Below, piece by piece: positions 17,165 to 25,486 of a stretch of DNA of 33,563 nt. How positions within the stretch are numbered: position 1 is the first letter of the stretch; the number at the start of each line of letters is the position of its first letter. Both the position numbers and the translations under genes were made by a program. Origin of the DNA: Photobacterium sanguinicancri. Its GTDB lineage: Bacteria; Pseudomonadota; Gammaproteobacteria; Enterobacterales; Vibrionaceae. A model generated the notes under the pieces. It was not told where the DNA came from. It did not search any database and was given only the letters and a program-made list of their open reading frames with translations. The stretch lies in contig NZ_NOIF01000037.1 of the NCBI RefSeq assembly GCF_002265265.1, positions 1-33,563 of the forward strand. The letters run 5' to 3'.

Positions 17165-17779
17165 GTGAATTTTCTTGATCGCCTAAACATCTATTTTTAT
17201 CACAAAGACAGGAATAAAAAGTGGCCTGATAACCCACCTAAAATTCTTGGTTGGCGAGATGAAGAATCACAACTGTCACGCTTTCGTATCATAGCGAAAC
17301 AACACGATTTCAATCATAAAAGCGTGCTCGATTTAGGGTGCGGCTACGGTGACTTTAAGCCCTTTATTGATCAGTACTACGATATTGCGTATTACACAGG
17401 TTTCGACCAGCAGAAAGCCTTCATTCAAGAGGCGAAGATACGCCAATTAACGGCAAGTAAATTCTTTAACGCTGACTTTGCCCGAGACACTTTGCCAAAG
17501 CACGACATTGTAATTGCCTCAGGCTCTCTTAACTACCATAGCTGTGACTCTAACTACCTCGTTAATATGATCGATAGAATGTACCAAGCTGCTAATGAAG
17601 TAGTGATCTTCAATTTGCTCAATGCAAAGACGTTTCCTGAAGATACCCTGCTAAAGGGTTATCACTCCGAGCATGTCCTATCTTATTGCCGCAACTTATC
17701 AAGCGACTGCTATATCGAGGACAAATATTCTAAAGACGACTTCACGGTTGTATTAAAAAAATCTAAAACCCCCACCTGA
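17165..17779 (+). CDS. Class I SAM-dependent methyltransferase
   Basis: 204-aa cytosolic Rossmann-fold methyltransferase. Motif I VLDLGCGYGDF (residues about 54-64) binds S-adenosylmethionine. The acidic residue of motif II follows in TGFDQQ, and motif IV lies around HDIVIASGSLNY. The substrate cannot be told. The start is a GTG at 17165 behind AAAGGA; an overlapping out-of-frame ATG at 17163 meets TGA at once and codes nothing. It stands alone between two terminators and converges with the glyoxalase-fold gene. Confidence 0.82.
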   Translation: MNFLDRLNIYFYHKDRNKKWPDNPPKILGWRDEESQLSRFRIIAKQHDFNHKSVLDLGCGYGDFKPFIDQYYDIAYYTGFDQQKAFIQEAKIRQLTASKFFNADFARDTLPKHDIVIASGSLNYHSCDSNYLVNMIDRMYQAANEVVIFNLLNAKTFPEDTLLKGYHSEHVLSYCRNLSSDCYIEDKYSKDDFTVVLKKSKTPT

Positions 17780-17797
17780 AATACCACCAAAATCGAT

Positions 17798-17828
17798 CAA
17801 AAAAGGATTGGCACTACTGCCAATCCTT
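17798..17828 (-). terminator. Rho-independent terminator after the glyoxalase-fold gene
   Basis: Perfect 11-bp stem AAGGATTGGCA/TGCCAATCCTT with loop CTAC. The T-run appears on the minus strand, so it mainly serves the gene ending at 17865; it may also stop the converging methyltransferase transcript. Confidence 0.85.
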
Positions 17829-17864
17829 CTCAGTCTGAAACTTCAATCTCTATACCTAAGTTGA

Positions 17865-18350
17865 TTACTCATACTCTGACGCATAGGTTTCTTCATAAGT
17901 GTGAGAGTAAAGCTCGAATAAATTACCAAACGGGTCTTCTAGGTAAACCATTTTAGCTTGATTATTATCATCTTCAGGGTGGTAACGCATAATGTCCATA
18001 CGTACTTTGCCGCCAAATTCTTCTGTACGTGCAATCACACCATCAAAATCATCGGTTTGCAGACAGAAATGGAAAATACCAATTCGAGAAAAATCAACTT
18101 CATGTCGTGCTTGGCGCTCTTTCATTTCAAATAACTCAACACCAATGCCATCGGTTGTGACTAAATGCGCAATGTTGAAACCTTTAAAGCCTTCACCAAA
18201 AACAGCGATACACATACGACCGATTGCAGTCTCACGTTCTTCTTCAACTTTGGTATTACCCATCACGATTTTAAGACCCAGTGCATTGGTATAAAACTCA
18301 ACGGCTTTATCCATGTCACCCACCATGATACCTACGTGATTCATTTTCAT
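17865..18350 (-). CDS. VOC (glyoxalase/dioxygenase fold) family protein
   Basis: 161-aa protein of the vicinal oxygen chelate superfamily. It shows two repeated half-modules: the N-terminal MNHVGIMVGDMDKAVEFYTN and the C-terminal IGIFHFCLQTDDFDGVIART, ending in YLEDPFGNLFELYSH. His5, His98-area and the Glu of FELY are candidate metal ligands, as in glyoxalase I and related enzymes; the exact reaction is unknown. The start is ATG at 18350, 8 bases after GGAG; a TTG six codons upstream is not needed. It lies 125 bases from the LysR gene upstream on the same strand. Confidence 0.82.
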   Translation of the reverse strand: MKMNHVGIMVGDMDKAVEFYTNALGLKIVMGNTKVEEERETAIGRMCIAVFGEGFKGFNIAHLVTTDGIGVELFEMKERQARHEVDFSRIGIFHFCLQTDDFDGVIARTEEFGGKVRMDIMRYHPEDDNNQAKMVYLEDPFGNLFELYSHTYEETYASEYE

Positions 18351-18475
18351 AACTAGCTCCAGATTCAATATTCGGTTCGCGTTTTGTTTCGATGGAGTGA
18401 GTATATGGAAAGCTAATGATTACTTGAAATTATCAAATTTTATTTAAATGATAATTTAAAATTATAATTGAACAT

Positions 18476-19372
18476 CTAAGAGCTAGTGAGTTCTTTAACC
18501 AAAAAATCCAACCATGCTCTTATATGGGGCTTGGGATATTCCATACCCTTGTAAACAGCAAAAATTTCACCGCTATCATGCTCAGAAGATCTCGCCGTCC
18601 AGATAGGTAGTACTTCTACCAGCTGCTGAGATTTCAAATACGGCTCCACCATCCATGTAGAGAGTAGTAATACACCCGATCCGCATAACGCAGCGCTTAG
18701 CAATGGCGAGCCCCCTCGTGACGCTAAATTGCCGCTAACGGGAACGCGCCGCTGCTCTGTATCATTCGAAAAGTAGAAATAATTGCGCTGCCGTGCATGA
18801 CTTATTAATAAGCAATTGTGGTGTTGTAAGTCTTCAGGCTGTTTAATTTCAGGATGAGCAGCAAGATATTCAGGCGTTGCCACCAAAGACGTAAGGTTTG
18901 GCATTAACTTACGCGCTTTCAAATTACTGTCTTGTGGTGTACCAATGCGAATCGCGATATCTATATTCTCGCTGTGCAAATCAACCATGTGATTATCTAA
19001 ATCAATTTCCACTTTCACTTTTGGATATTGCGCTAAAAAACGAGGTAATAAAGGAGCTAGAACCAAATTACCAAAGCTTTCAAATACTGAAATACGCAGC
19101 ATTCCTTGCGGCTCAGCGCGGTCCCCTTTCATCTCTGAGATTAACTTATTGGCATCAAACAATAATTTTATCGATTCTTGATAAAAATACTCACCTTCTT
19201 CGGTTAAAGATACGCTACGCGTACTACGTCTAAACAGTGTTGATTGCAGCGTATGCTCCAGGCTATCTATTGATCTAGATATCGAGGACGGTGCCATATT
19301 TAGCGCCAGCCCTGCTTTGGAAAAACTACCCGATTCGACAACCTGCGCTAATATTCTAATTTGATTTAACAT
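18476..19372 (-). CDS. LysR-family transcriptional regulator
   Basis: 298-aa LysR protein. The N-terminal helix-turn-helix is seen in IRILAQVVESGSFSKAGLAL and APSSISRSIDSLEHTL, with LFRRSTRSVSLTEEG in the wing; the effector domain begins near residue 90. The sequence resembles the CrgA/AaeR-like branch. The start is ATG at 19372 after AAGGTGG; an in-frame extension to 19396 lacks such a site. It is divergent from the AhpD-like gene, 146 bases away, and probably controls it and itself. Family members paired with such genes often sense oxidants or electrophiles, which is inference here. Confidence 0.88.
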   Translation of the reverse strand: MLNQIRILAQVVESGSFSKAGLALNMAPSSISRSIDSLEHTLQSTLFRRSTRSVSLTEEGEYFYQESIKLLFDANKLISEMKGDRAEPQGMLRISVFESFGNLVLAPLLPRFLAQYPKVKVEIDLDNHMVDLHSENIDIAIRIGTPQDSNLKARKLMPNLTSLVATPEYLAAHPEIKQPEDLQHHNCLLISHARQRNYFYFSNDTEQRRVPVSGNLASRGGSPLLSAALCGSGVLLLSTWMVEPYLKSQQLVEVLPIWTARSSEHDSGEIFAVYKGMEYPKPHIRAWLDFLVKELTSS

Positions 19373-19518
19373 TTCCCACCTTTGCGAATTACGCAAAACT
19401 TATTTAGGTTCAATAGCTATTCTGCACTCAGGTATTTTAGCGCACAATTCATCTTGTCGATAAGACGCACCAACTTATAAATCAACTCCATATATAAATT
19501 TATACTAAAGGTAACATT

Positions 19519-19953
19519 ATGAATAACCGTATCGCTATCGCAGAAGTTCAACCTAAAGCACTAACCGCTATGCTAGGTCTGGAAGGTTACCTTGCTACTA
19601 CCGAATTAACGGCTGCATTAAAAGAGCTAATCAAACTAAGAGCCTCAATGATTAACCAATGTGCATATTGCATTGAAATGCACACAAAAGCGGCATTAGA
19701 GCTGGGTGTGGAACAACAAAAGATTTTTGCACTTTCTGCATGGAAAGAATCACCACGTTTTGACCAGAAAGAGCAAGCACTGCTGCAATTAGTCGACGAA
19801 ATGACACTCATTCACCAAGTCGGTGTTTCTGATGCAACTTACCAAGCTTGTATTGCGCACTTTGGTGAGCAACAAACAGCTCAAGCTATGATGCAAACCA
19901 TCACAATCAATGCATGGAATCGCTTTGCGCTTGCGACCAAAATGCAGCACTAA
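19519..19953 (+). CDS. AhpD-like carboxymuconolactone decarboxylase family protein
   Basis: 144-aa alpha-helical protein of the CMD/AhpD superfamily. The signature is Cys48-x-x-Cys51 with His55 in CAYCIEMH, preceded by an ELIKLRAS segment. This is the redox-active pattern of AhpD-type peroxidase-linked proteins, so a thiol-dependent peroxide or electrophile defence role is likely. The exact substrate is unknown. It is divergent from a LysR regulator and is followed after 57 bases by a small membrane protein gene on the same strand, perhaps in one transcript ending at the hairpin at 20285-20320. Confidence 0.88.
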   Translation: MNNRIAIAEVQPKALTAMLGLEGYLATTELTAALKELIKLRASMINQCAYCIEMHTKAALELGVEQQKIFALSAWKESPRFDQKEQALLQLVDEMTLIHQVGVSDATYQACIAHFGEQQTAQAMMQTITINAWNRFALATKMQH

Positions 19954-20010
19954 TTTTGAATTACCCTTAATTACCTGTGATTAAATAAAATTACTATTTC
20001 GGAATAAATA

Positions 20011-20253
20011 ATGAATACAGTGGAGATGTTAGGGTACGCAGCATCGATAATGATTGCTCTATCACTAACAATGAAAAATATCGTGAAACTGCGTGTTCTC
20101 AATTTTATTGGTTGCATGCTTTTCACTACCTATGCGTTGCTGATTAACGCATGGCCTGTCGCGGTAACGAATGGCTTTATCGCCTGTGTTAATGTTTACT
20201 TTCTTCTAAAAATACATAACGAAAAAGTCAAACTTCCACACTCCATTGCATAG
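20011..20253 (+). CDS. Small three-helix membrane protein, YgjV/SemiSWEET-like
   Basis: 80-aa protein with three hydrophobic helices, roughly residues 5-22, 28-46 and 50-68, and a short basic C-terminal tail. The pattern FIGCMLFTTYALLINAWPVA followed by an Asn-containing helix resembles the bacterial YgjV-type inner-membrane family and half-transporter (SemiSWEET) proteins. Such proteins are often mislabelled as uroporphyrinogen decarboxylase in databases. Transport is possible but not shown. It follows the AhpD-like gene closely and precedes the strong terminator at 20285. Confidence 0.7.
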   Translation: MNTVEMLGYAASIMIALSLTMKNIVKLRVLNFIGCMLFTTYALLINAWPVAVTNGFIACVNVYFLLKIHNEKVKLPHSIA

Positions 20254-20284
20254 AATATAAACATAGCCAAAGCGCGATTTATGA

Positions 20285-20320
20285 AAAATGGCCTAAAGGA
20301 CAAACCCTTTAGGCCATTTT
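20285..20320. terminator. Strong bidirectional terminator
   Basis: Perfect 15-bp stem AAAATGGCCTAAAGG/CCTTTAGGCCATTTT with a 6-base loop, A-rich on one side and T-rich on the other. It lies between the converging small membrane protein gene and the seven-gene BCAA operon and can end both. Confidence 0.9.
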
Positions 20321-20330
20321 CTGAATTGCA

Positions 20331-20360
20331 CTGTTATATAGTTGCGCTGTTATATAATTG
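20331..20360. repeat. Short imperfect tandem repeat
   Basis: CTGTTATATAGTTG and CTGTTATATAATTG, a 16-base period repeated twice with one difference in the core, next to the terminator. Probably incidental. Confidence 0.4.
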
Positions 20361-20400
20361 TCCTGTGATACCAAGCTAATTAAGTTAGTTCACTCCAAGC

Positions 20401-21159
20401 TTACATCCGCATACCGCCATCCACTTCAATGACGCGGCCGGTTAGGTAATCATTTTCAAGAATGAACTTAACGGTATGGGCAACCTCGCCAGCATCACCA
20501 ATACGTCCTAGTGGCACCATTTTATCAAGCCGTTCTATGGCTTCTGGTTTAAGCTGATCCGCCATGGCTGTTTTGATAACGCCTGGCGCAATCGCAGCTG
20601 CGCGGATCCCGTATCGGCTTAGCTCTTTCGCCCAACATACCGCCATCGTCGCTACTGCTGCTTTTGATGCCGCATAGTTAGTTTGGCCAATATTCCCCGC
20701 CCGTGCCACACTCGAAATATTAATGATCACCCCTTGGCGCTGAGTCTCTATCATTTTCGCTGCGGCTTCACGGCCACATAAGAAGGTACCGTTCACGTTC
20801 ACATTCATCACGGTAGTAAACTGCTCTAATGACATCTTCGACAAGACACCTTCTTTTTGCTTAACCAATAACCCATCTCGAAGTACACCCGCATTATTGA
20901 TTAAACCATCAAGCTGACCAAAATCTTCAACAATATTGCTAAATGCGGTTTCAACATCAGCCTCATTGGTCACGTCTGTTTTGTAAATCATGGCGCGAGC
21001 ACTGAGCATGTGGCATTGGTCTTGCGTTTGACGAAGGGCCTCTTCATTCACATCAATTAAGGCGAGATCTGCCCCTAGCTGTGCCAATGTGATTGCCATC
21101 ATTTGACCTAATCCTTGTCCTGCCCCCGTTATTGCAATCACGCTCTCTTTAATATCCAT
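20401..21159 (-). CDS. SDR-family dehydrogenase, probably 3-hydroxyacyl-CoA / 2-methyl-3-hydroxybutyryl-CoA dehydrogenase
   Basis: 252-aa short-chain dehydrogenase/reductase. The NAD(P)-binding motif TGAGQGLG lies at residues 11-18, NNAG near 88-91, the catalytic Ser in NISSVARAG, and the Tyr/Lys pair in NYAASKA. The PG motif is AIAPGVIKT and the C-terminal segment is YLTGRVIEVDGGMRM. It is the last gene of the seven-gene valine/isoleucine operon, 18 bases after mmsB. That position favours oxidation of 2-methyl-3-hydroxybutyryl-CoA in isoleucine degradation, since the operon has a thiolase and hydratase but no other enzyme for the step. I recall the same gene order in Shewanella oneidensis. 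FabG-type acyl-carrier or acetoacetyl-CoA reduction is the alternative from sequence alone. Confidence 0.82.
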   Translation of the reverse strand: MDIKESVIAITGAGQGLGQMMAITLAQLGADLALIDVNEEALRQTQDQCHMLSARAMIYKTDVTNEADVETAFSNIVEDFGQLDGLINNAGVLRDGLLVKQKEGVLSKMSLEQFTTVMNVNVNGTFLCGREAAAKMIETQRQGVIINISSVARAGNIGQTNYAASKAAVATMAVCWAKELSRYGIRAAAIAPGVIKTAMADQLKPEAIERLDKMVPLGRIGDAGEVAHTVKFILENDYLTGRVIEVDGGMRM

Positions 21160-21177
21160 GGGCGAAAATCCTTCTCA

Positions 21178-22077
21178 CTATTTCTTTGAATACATTTTAA
21201 AAATACTCGAAAAGTCTAGTGCTTCATTTCCTCTCGCATTGTGAAACGCGTATAAGTTTCGGGCTAAACTGCCCATCGGGATCGCACTTTGGCTTTTTAG
21301 AGCAGCATCAGCCCCTAGCCCTAAGTCTTTTAACATCAGCTTACTCATGAAACCGGGCTGATACTGGTTACTAGCGGGCACGTTTGGCATAACACCAGGG
21401 CAAGGATTATAGAGCTCTAACGCCCAGTTACGCCCTGAGCTTTGCAACATGATATCGGACAACACTTTAGGGTCGAGCCCGTTATCTATACCCAGACTAA
21501 GGGCTTCACAGGCACCTGCCATTTGTATTCCCAGCATCAGGTTATTACAGATTTTGGCCATTTGACCGTCACCAGCCTGCCCTGCATGGAAGATATTCTT
21601 ACCCACATGTTGGAGAACTTTCTGTGCTTGCTGAAACCCAATGTTCGACCCACCGACAATAAACGTTAGAGTGCCCGCCTCTGCCCCTGCCACACCACCA
21701 GAAACAGGCGCATCGACAAACTCCAACGCTTTATTGTGGGCTTCATTAGCAACTAATCGTGCTGAGTCAGGATCTATGGTTGATGAATCGATTAAGAAAG
21801 TATTCGCACTCACCATGTTGAGTAAACCAACACCACCGTGATGATCACCTAAATAGACTGCGCGAACATGTTCACCCGCAGGTAGCATGGTAATGACAGT
21901 ATCGACGCCTTTTACAGCATCTTCCAATGAATGCGCAACGACCGCCCCCAGAGGCGATAATGCTTTCGCGGCCGTTTCATTAATATCGAAAACGCGAACA
22001 GAACAACCTGCTTTGAGTAAGTTTTTCACCATAGGTGAACCCATGTTACCAAGGCCAATAAACGCAATCGTATTCAT
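21178..22077 (-). CDS. mmsB: 3-hydroxyisobutyrate dehydrogenase
   Basis: Oxidises 3-hydroxyisobutyrate to methylmalonate semialdehyde with NAD+ in valine degradation. 299 aa. N-terminal dinucleotide motif GLGNMGSPMVKNLLKAG, substrate-binding DAPVSGGVAGAEAGTL, and the catalytic Lys in GQMAKICNNLML, all diagnostic of the beta-hydroxyacid dehydrogenase family. The C-terminal KLMLKDLGLGADAA is typical of this member. The start is ATG at 22077, 6 bases after AGGAG; a 16-residue in-frame extension to 22125 is rejected for lack of family similarity. It is fed by the hydrolase gene upstream, and its product goes to MmsA in the same operon. Confidence 0.95.
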   Translation of the reverse strand: MNTIAFIGLGNMGSPMVKNLLKAGCSVRVFDINETAAKALSPLGAVVAHSLEDAVKGVDTVITMLPAGEHVRAVYLGDHHGGVGLLNMVSANTFLIDSSTIDPDSARLVANEAHNKALEFVDAPVSGGVAGAEAGTLTFIVGGSNIGFQQAQKVLQHVGKNIFHAGQAGDGQMAKICNNLMLGIQMAGACEALSLGIDNGLDPKVLSDIMLQSSGRNWALELYNPCPGVMPNVPASNQYQPGFMSKLMLKDLGLGADAALKSQSAIPMGSLARNLYAFHNARGNEALDFSSIFKMYSKK

Positions 22078-22171
22078 GATGACTCCTATTCTTACAGGGA
22101 TGCTAAAGCACAAAGCGCGATTCAACGGGGTAACTCACATTCCATCTGAGTCCAATTTCAACTTTCGATGT

Positions 22172-23371
22172 TCAAAAACCATTGCTCGTTAAACCAGCTA
22201 ATGGATGACTCTCTTCTGGCCATAACGACGTAAATAGCGTGTCAATAACGCTGACTTCGACTTGCTCAACCGTAGGAAATAACCATTTAGGATCACCGGT
22301 TTTATCGATTAAACGCGCACGAACACCTTCTTGAAATTCCCCTAGTTCACCACAGCGAACCGATAAACTCAGTTCTAGTCGAAAACAGTCGGCGAGATCT
22401 AGGTGGGCATACTGGGTGACTTGACGAAAACAGATATGTGCCGATATAGGGCTACCTGCCGCCATGGTCGCTTTTGCCCTTTCCATCCATTTATCGTTAG
22501 CGATTAATGCATGAATATTGCTTGAGATCAGGTGAAGATCATCGACCATGCATGCAGCTTGGATCTGATCGAAATAAGGCGCTAATTGCTTAGTTGGAAG
22601 TACAAGATCAGTTTGCACAGCCACACTCAAATTCACCAGCGCTTGATCCACCAACAAGTGAGGGTTATCACTGGCTTGCCAAGGAAGTTGAATCAGCTCG
22701 TCCAACAACTGATCTTTATGATCAACGGGAATAATATGCTCAGCAATATCGAGCGCCAGCGCATCAGAGGCATTAATCACAGCACCTGTCAGCCCCAAGA
22801 AAAGGCCGATCCCCTTCGGCAATTGATTTAAGAACCAGGTTCCACCCACATCGGGGTATAAACCGATAGTAATTTCGGGCATCGCAAGTTTAGATCGCTC
22901 AGTGAGTACACGGTGACTCGCGCCCACATACAAGCCAATTCCACCGCCCATGACAATACCATCCCCCCAAGCAATGATAGGTTTGCTATAGGTGTGGATC
23001 AGGTAATCGCATTGGTACTCTAACGTGAAGTAGCGCGTCAGAAACTCGCTCGCCTGAGTGTGCGGATTATCTTGATGTTCGGCTTGATCCTCACTTTGAT
23101 GCTTTTGAGCATCACTCTGAGAGGCTCCTTCATACATGGCATGGTACATCGCTCTCACATCACCACCCGCACAGAATGCCTTGTCGCCTGCACCACACAG
23201 TACAACACAGCTAACCATATCATCGCGTTGCCATTGCAACAGTTGATGATAAAGTAGCTCAATCATTTCGAAACTTAATGCATTTAACGATGCTTGGTTA
23301 TCGAGTTCAGCCACCCCAATTAAGTGACCACTTTTCGATGCAAGCAATTGAAAGTTAACTGTGCCCGCCAT
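22172..23371 (-). CDS. 3-hydroxyisobutyryl-CoA hydrolase
   Basis: Crotonase-fold enzyme that removes CoA from 3-hydroxyisobutyryl-CoA in valine degradation, clearing reactive methacrylyl-CoA products. 399 aa. Oxyanion-hole segments CAGGDVRAMYH (from residue 67) and GIVMGGGIGLYVGASHRV are present, with Glu166 and Asp174 in MPEITIGLYPDVGGTWF, as in human HIBCH. Residues 82-107 are a hydrophilic stretch rich in Gln, His, Ser, Glu and Asp that looks inserted relative to typical members. GAGG precedes the ATG. It sits between the hydratase and mmsB, matching its step in the pathway. The C-terminal domain LDLADCFRLELSLSVRCG is also family-typical. Confidence 0.92.
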   Translation of the reverse strand: MAGTVNFQLLASKSGHLIGVAELDNQASLNALSFEMIELLYHQLLQWQRDDMVSCVVLCGAGDKAFCAGGDVRAMYHAMYEGASQSDAQKHQSEDQAEHQDNPHTQASEFLTRYFTLEYQCDYLIHTYSKPIIAWGDGIVMGGGIGLYVGASHRVLTERSKLAMPEITIGLYPDVGGTWFLNQLPKGIGLFLGLTGAVINASDALALDIAEHIIPVDHKDQLLDELIQLPWQASDNPHLLVDQALVNLSVAVQTDLVLPTKQLAPYFDQIQAACMVDDLHLISSNIHALIANDKWMERAKATMAAGSPISAHICFRQVTQYAHLDLADCFRLELSLSVRCGELGEFQEGVRARLIDKTGDPKWLFPTVEQVEVSVIDTLFTSLWPEESHPLAGLTSNGF

Positions 23372-23430
23372 AGCTATCCCTCACTTATTCATTGTTCTAA
23401 TTAATACTTCTTACTGGGTATTTATTACTG

Positions 23431-24234
23431 CTACTGATTTTTCCATTGCGGTGAGCGCTTTTCTAAAAAGGCTTGAACGCCCTCTTGCTGATCTTCGGTA
23501 TCAAATAAGCGTACAAACAATTCTCGTTCTTTCATTAAGCCATGTTGATGCGATTGTGAACGGCAGTTTTGGATCAATGCCTTACAGGCTGTTACCGATG
23601 AAGGCGACTGACTCCCCACCGACTTGGCAAGCGCTAGTGCTGCATTCACACTCTCACCCACCTCAACCACTTCTTCGACCAATTTAATAGTTAATGCCTG
23701 CTCTGCACTTATCTGTTCACCACATAAAATAATACGTTTTGCCCAGCCTTCACCCACCAGCCAAGTGAGGTTTTGCGTACCCCCCGCGCAAGGCAATAGT
23801 CCGACTTTAGCTTCTGGCAGTGCCATCACAGCTTGCGTTTCCGCTATACGAATATCACACGCTAACGCCACTTCTAAACCACCGCCCATCGCGTAACCAT
23901 TAATGGCCGCAATAGACACCCCACGAAATGCAGAGAGTGTTTCAAAGGCTTCGCCAAACAACCGTGCCATATCAAGCGCAACCGCTTTGTTACCATCAGC
24001 AAAGAGTTTTAAATCCGCACCTGCGGAGAAAAACTTACTACCTTCACCTGTGATCACGCAGGCATAGATATTTTTATCCGCATTGAGCGATTCAATGATC
24101 TGCTTAAATTGAATCAGGCTGTCAGCCGTCCAAGTATTAGCAGGCGGATTATTCAGTGTAAGCAAGGCGACATGTCCATGCTGCTCAGCCTTTATCGCAC
24201 TACTCTTTTGTTGTGATTGAAATTCAGGCTTCAT
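23431..24234 (-). CDS. Enoyl-CoA hydratase, probable methacrylyl/tiglyl-CoA hydratase
   Basis: 267-aa crotonase that adds water across the double bond of 2-enoyl-CoAs. The oxyanion-hole segment FFSAGADLKLF and the crotonase signature AAINGYAMGGGLEVALACD are clear. Both catalytic Glu residues of true hydratases are present: Glu121 (GGGLE) and Glu141 (LPEAKVGLLPCAGGTQNL). The C-terminal EDQQEGVQAFLEKRSPQW is typical. The operon position after the isobutyryl-CoA dehydrogenase-like gene and before the hydrolase points to methacrylyl-CoA (valine) and perhaps tiglyl-CoA (isoleucine) as substrates. The substrate is inferred from context; the hydratase reaction is supported by the residues. Confidence 0.9.
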   Translation of the reverse strand: MKPEFQSQQKSSAIKAEQHGHVALLTLNNPPANTWTADSLIQFKQIIESLNADKNIYACVITGEGSKFFSAGADLKLFADGNKAVALDMARLFGEAFETLSAFRGVSIAAINGYAMGGGLEVALACDIRIAETQAVMALPEAKVGLLPCAGGTQNLTWLVGEGWAKRIILCGEQISAEQALTIKLVEEVVEVGESVNAALALAKSVGSQSPSSVTACKALIQNCRSQSHQHGLMKERELFVRLFDTEDQQEGVQAFLEKRSPQWKNQ

Positions 24235-24282
24235 TATTCCCCCTCAGCTACCCCTGATTCTTAATGCTCGGTTCTTGACCGA

Positions 24283-25437
24283 CTAAAGCAAATCAACACC
24301 CTCGCTTAGCACCCTGCGGGCGATGATCAAACGCATGATTTCATTGGTACCTTCTAAAATTTGATGCACACGAACATCACGACAATAACGCTCAAGTGGG
24401 TATTCTTGAATATAGCCATAACCACCAAAGATCTGTAAGGCTTGATCGCACACCTTAAAACCCACATCAGTCGCATAGCGTTTTGCCATGGCGCAATAAG
24501 CTGTTGCTTCAGGATCTGCTTGATCCAATTTAAAAGCCGCATAGCGCACTAGCTGTCTGGCGGCAATCAACTCAGTTGCCATATCTGCCAATTTGAATTG
24601 CAGCCCTTGAAATTGGGATAACGAACGGCCAAATTGCTTACGTTCAGTCATATATTGTCTTGCCTGATTTAAGGCCTGCTGGGCAGTACCAATCGAGCAT
24701 GACGCGATATTAATCCGTCCGCCATCAAGCCCTTTCATGGCGAAAATAAACCCTTCTCCTTCCTTACCTAACAAAGTAGTGGCTGACACTTTCACCTTAT
24801 CAAAAGTGACTGAACGCGTTGGTTGGCTATGCCAGCCCATCTTGGGCTCTTTTCTGCCATAGCTGATCCCATCGGCATGCGCATCCACCACAAAGGCAGA
24901 AATTCCTTTCGCTCCCGCCTCACCTGTTCGTGCCATCACCACCAATACATCGGTATCACCAGCACCAGAAATAAAGGCTTTCGCGCCATTTATCACATAG
25001 CCATCATCTTGCTTGGTGGCCGTAGTGGTTAATGCCGCCGCATCTGAGCCAGCGTTCGCTTCGGTCAAGCAGTACGAACCAAGGTATTCACCCGTAACAA
25101 GCTGCGGGCAATATTGAGATTTCGCCTCTTCAGTACCGAAACTCGCGATCATCCATGTCACCATGTTATGAATCGTCATAAAAGCAGTGGTAGAGGTACA
25201 GCCCATCGCAAGTTGTTCAAAAACAATAGAAGCATCAAGGCGATTTAAGCCCATGCCGCCACTTGATTCCGCAGTGTAGAGACTCATAAAGCCCATTTCA
25301 CCCGCAGCTTTCAATACATCTTTAGGGAAAATACTGTTCTGATCCCACTCAGCAGCCATGGGTAACAGCTGCTGGTTCGAAAACTGTTGTGCGGCTTCCG
25401 CGAACGCACCTTGGTCATCGGAAAGATCAAAGTTCAT
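24283..25437 (-). CDS. Acyl-CoA dehydrogenase, probable isobutyryl-CoA dehydrogenase
   Basis: FAD enzyme that introduces the alpha-beta double bond in short branched acyl-CoAs and passes electrons to ETF. 384 aa, normal length. Features in order: the helical N-terminal domain, the CLTEANAGSDAAAL FAD segment, KAFISGAGDTDVLVV, the RKQFGRSLSQFQGLQFKLADM segment, QIFGGYGYIQEYPLERYCRD, and the catalytic Glu362 in LEGTNEIM. The Glu in EGTNEI separates it from isovaleryl-CoA dehydrogenase, which has Ala there (compare the liuA entry). The sequence and operon position resemble isobutyryl-CoA dehydrogenase (ACAD8); 2-methylbutyryl-CoA may also be used. GAGGAG precedes the ATG. Confidence 0.9.
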   Translation of the reverse strand: MNFDLSDDQGAFAEAAQQFSNQQLLPMAAEWDQNSIFPKDVLKAAGEMGFMSLYTAESSGGMGLNRLDASIVFEQLAMGCTSTTAFMTIHNMVTWMIASFGTEEAKSQYCPQLVTGEYLGSYCLTEANAGSDAAALTTTATKQDDGYVINGAKAFISGAGDTDVLVVMARTGEAGAKGISAFVVDAHADGISYGRKEPKMGWHSQPTRSVTFDKVKVSATTLLGKEGEGFIFAMKGLDGGRINIASCSIGTAQQALNQARQYMTERKQFGRSLSQFQGLQFKLADMATELIAARQLVRYAAFKLDQADPEATAYCAMAKRYATDVGFKVCDQALQIFGGYGYIQEYPLERYCRDVRVHQILEGTNEIMRLIIARRVLSEGVDLL

Positions 25438-25486
25438 GGTAACTCCTCACTTCTTCAGGCGTAGATCGAGTAACGGCAACGCGCCA

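Noticed and set aside
20331..20360. Two-copy 16-base repeat considered as a CRISPR or attachment-site remnant
   Set aside because: Only two short AT-rich copies with no spacer and no associated genes; most likely incidental.
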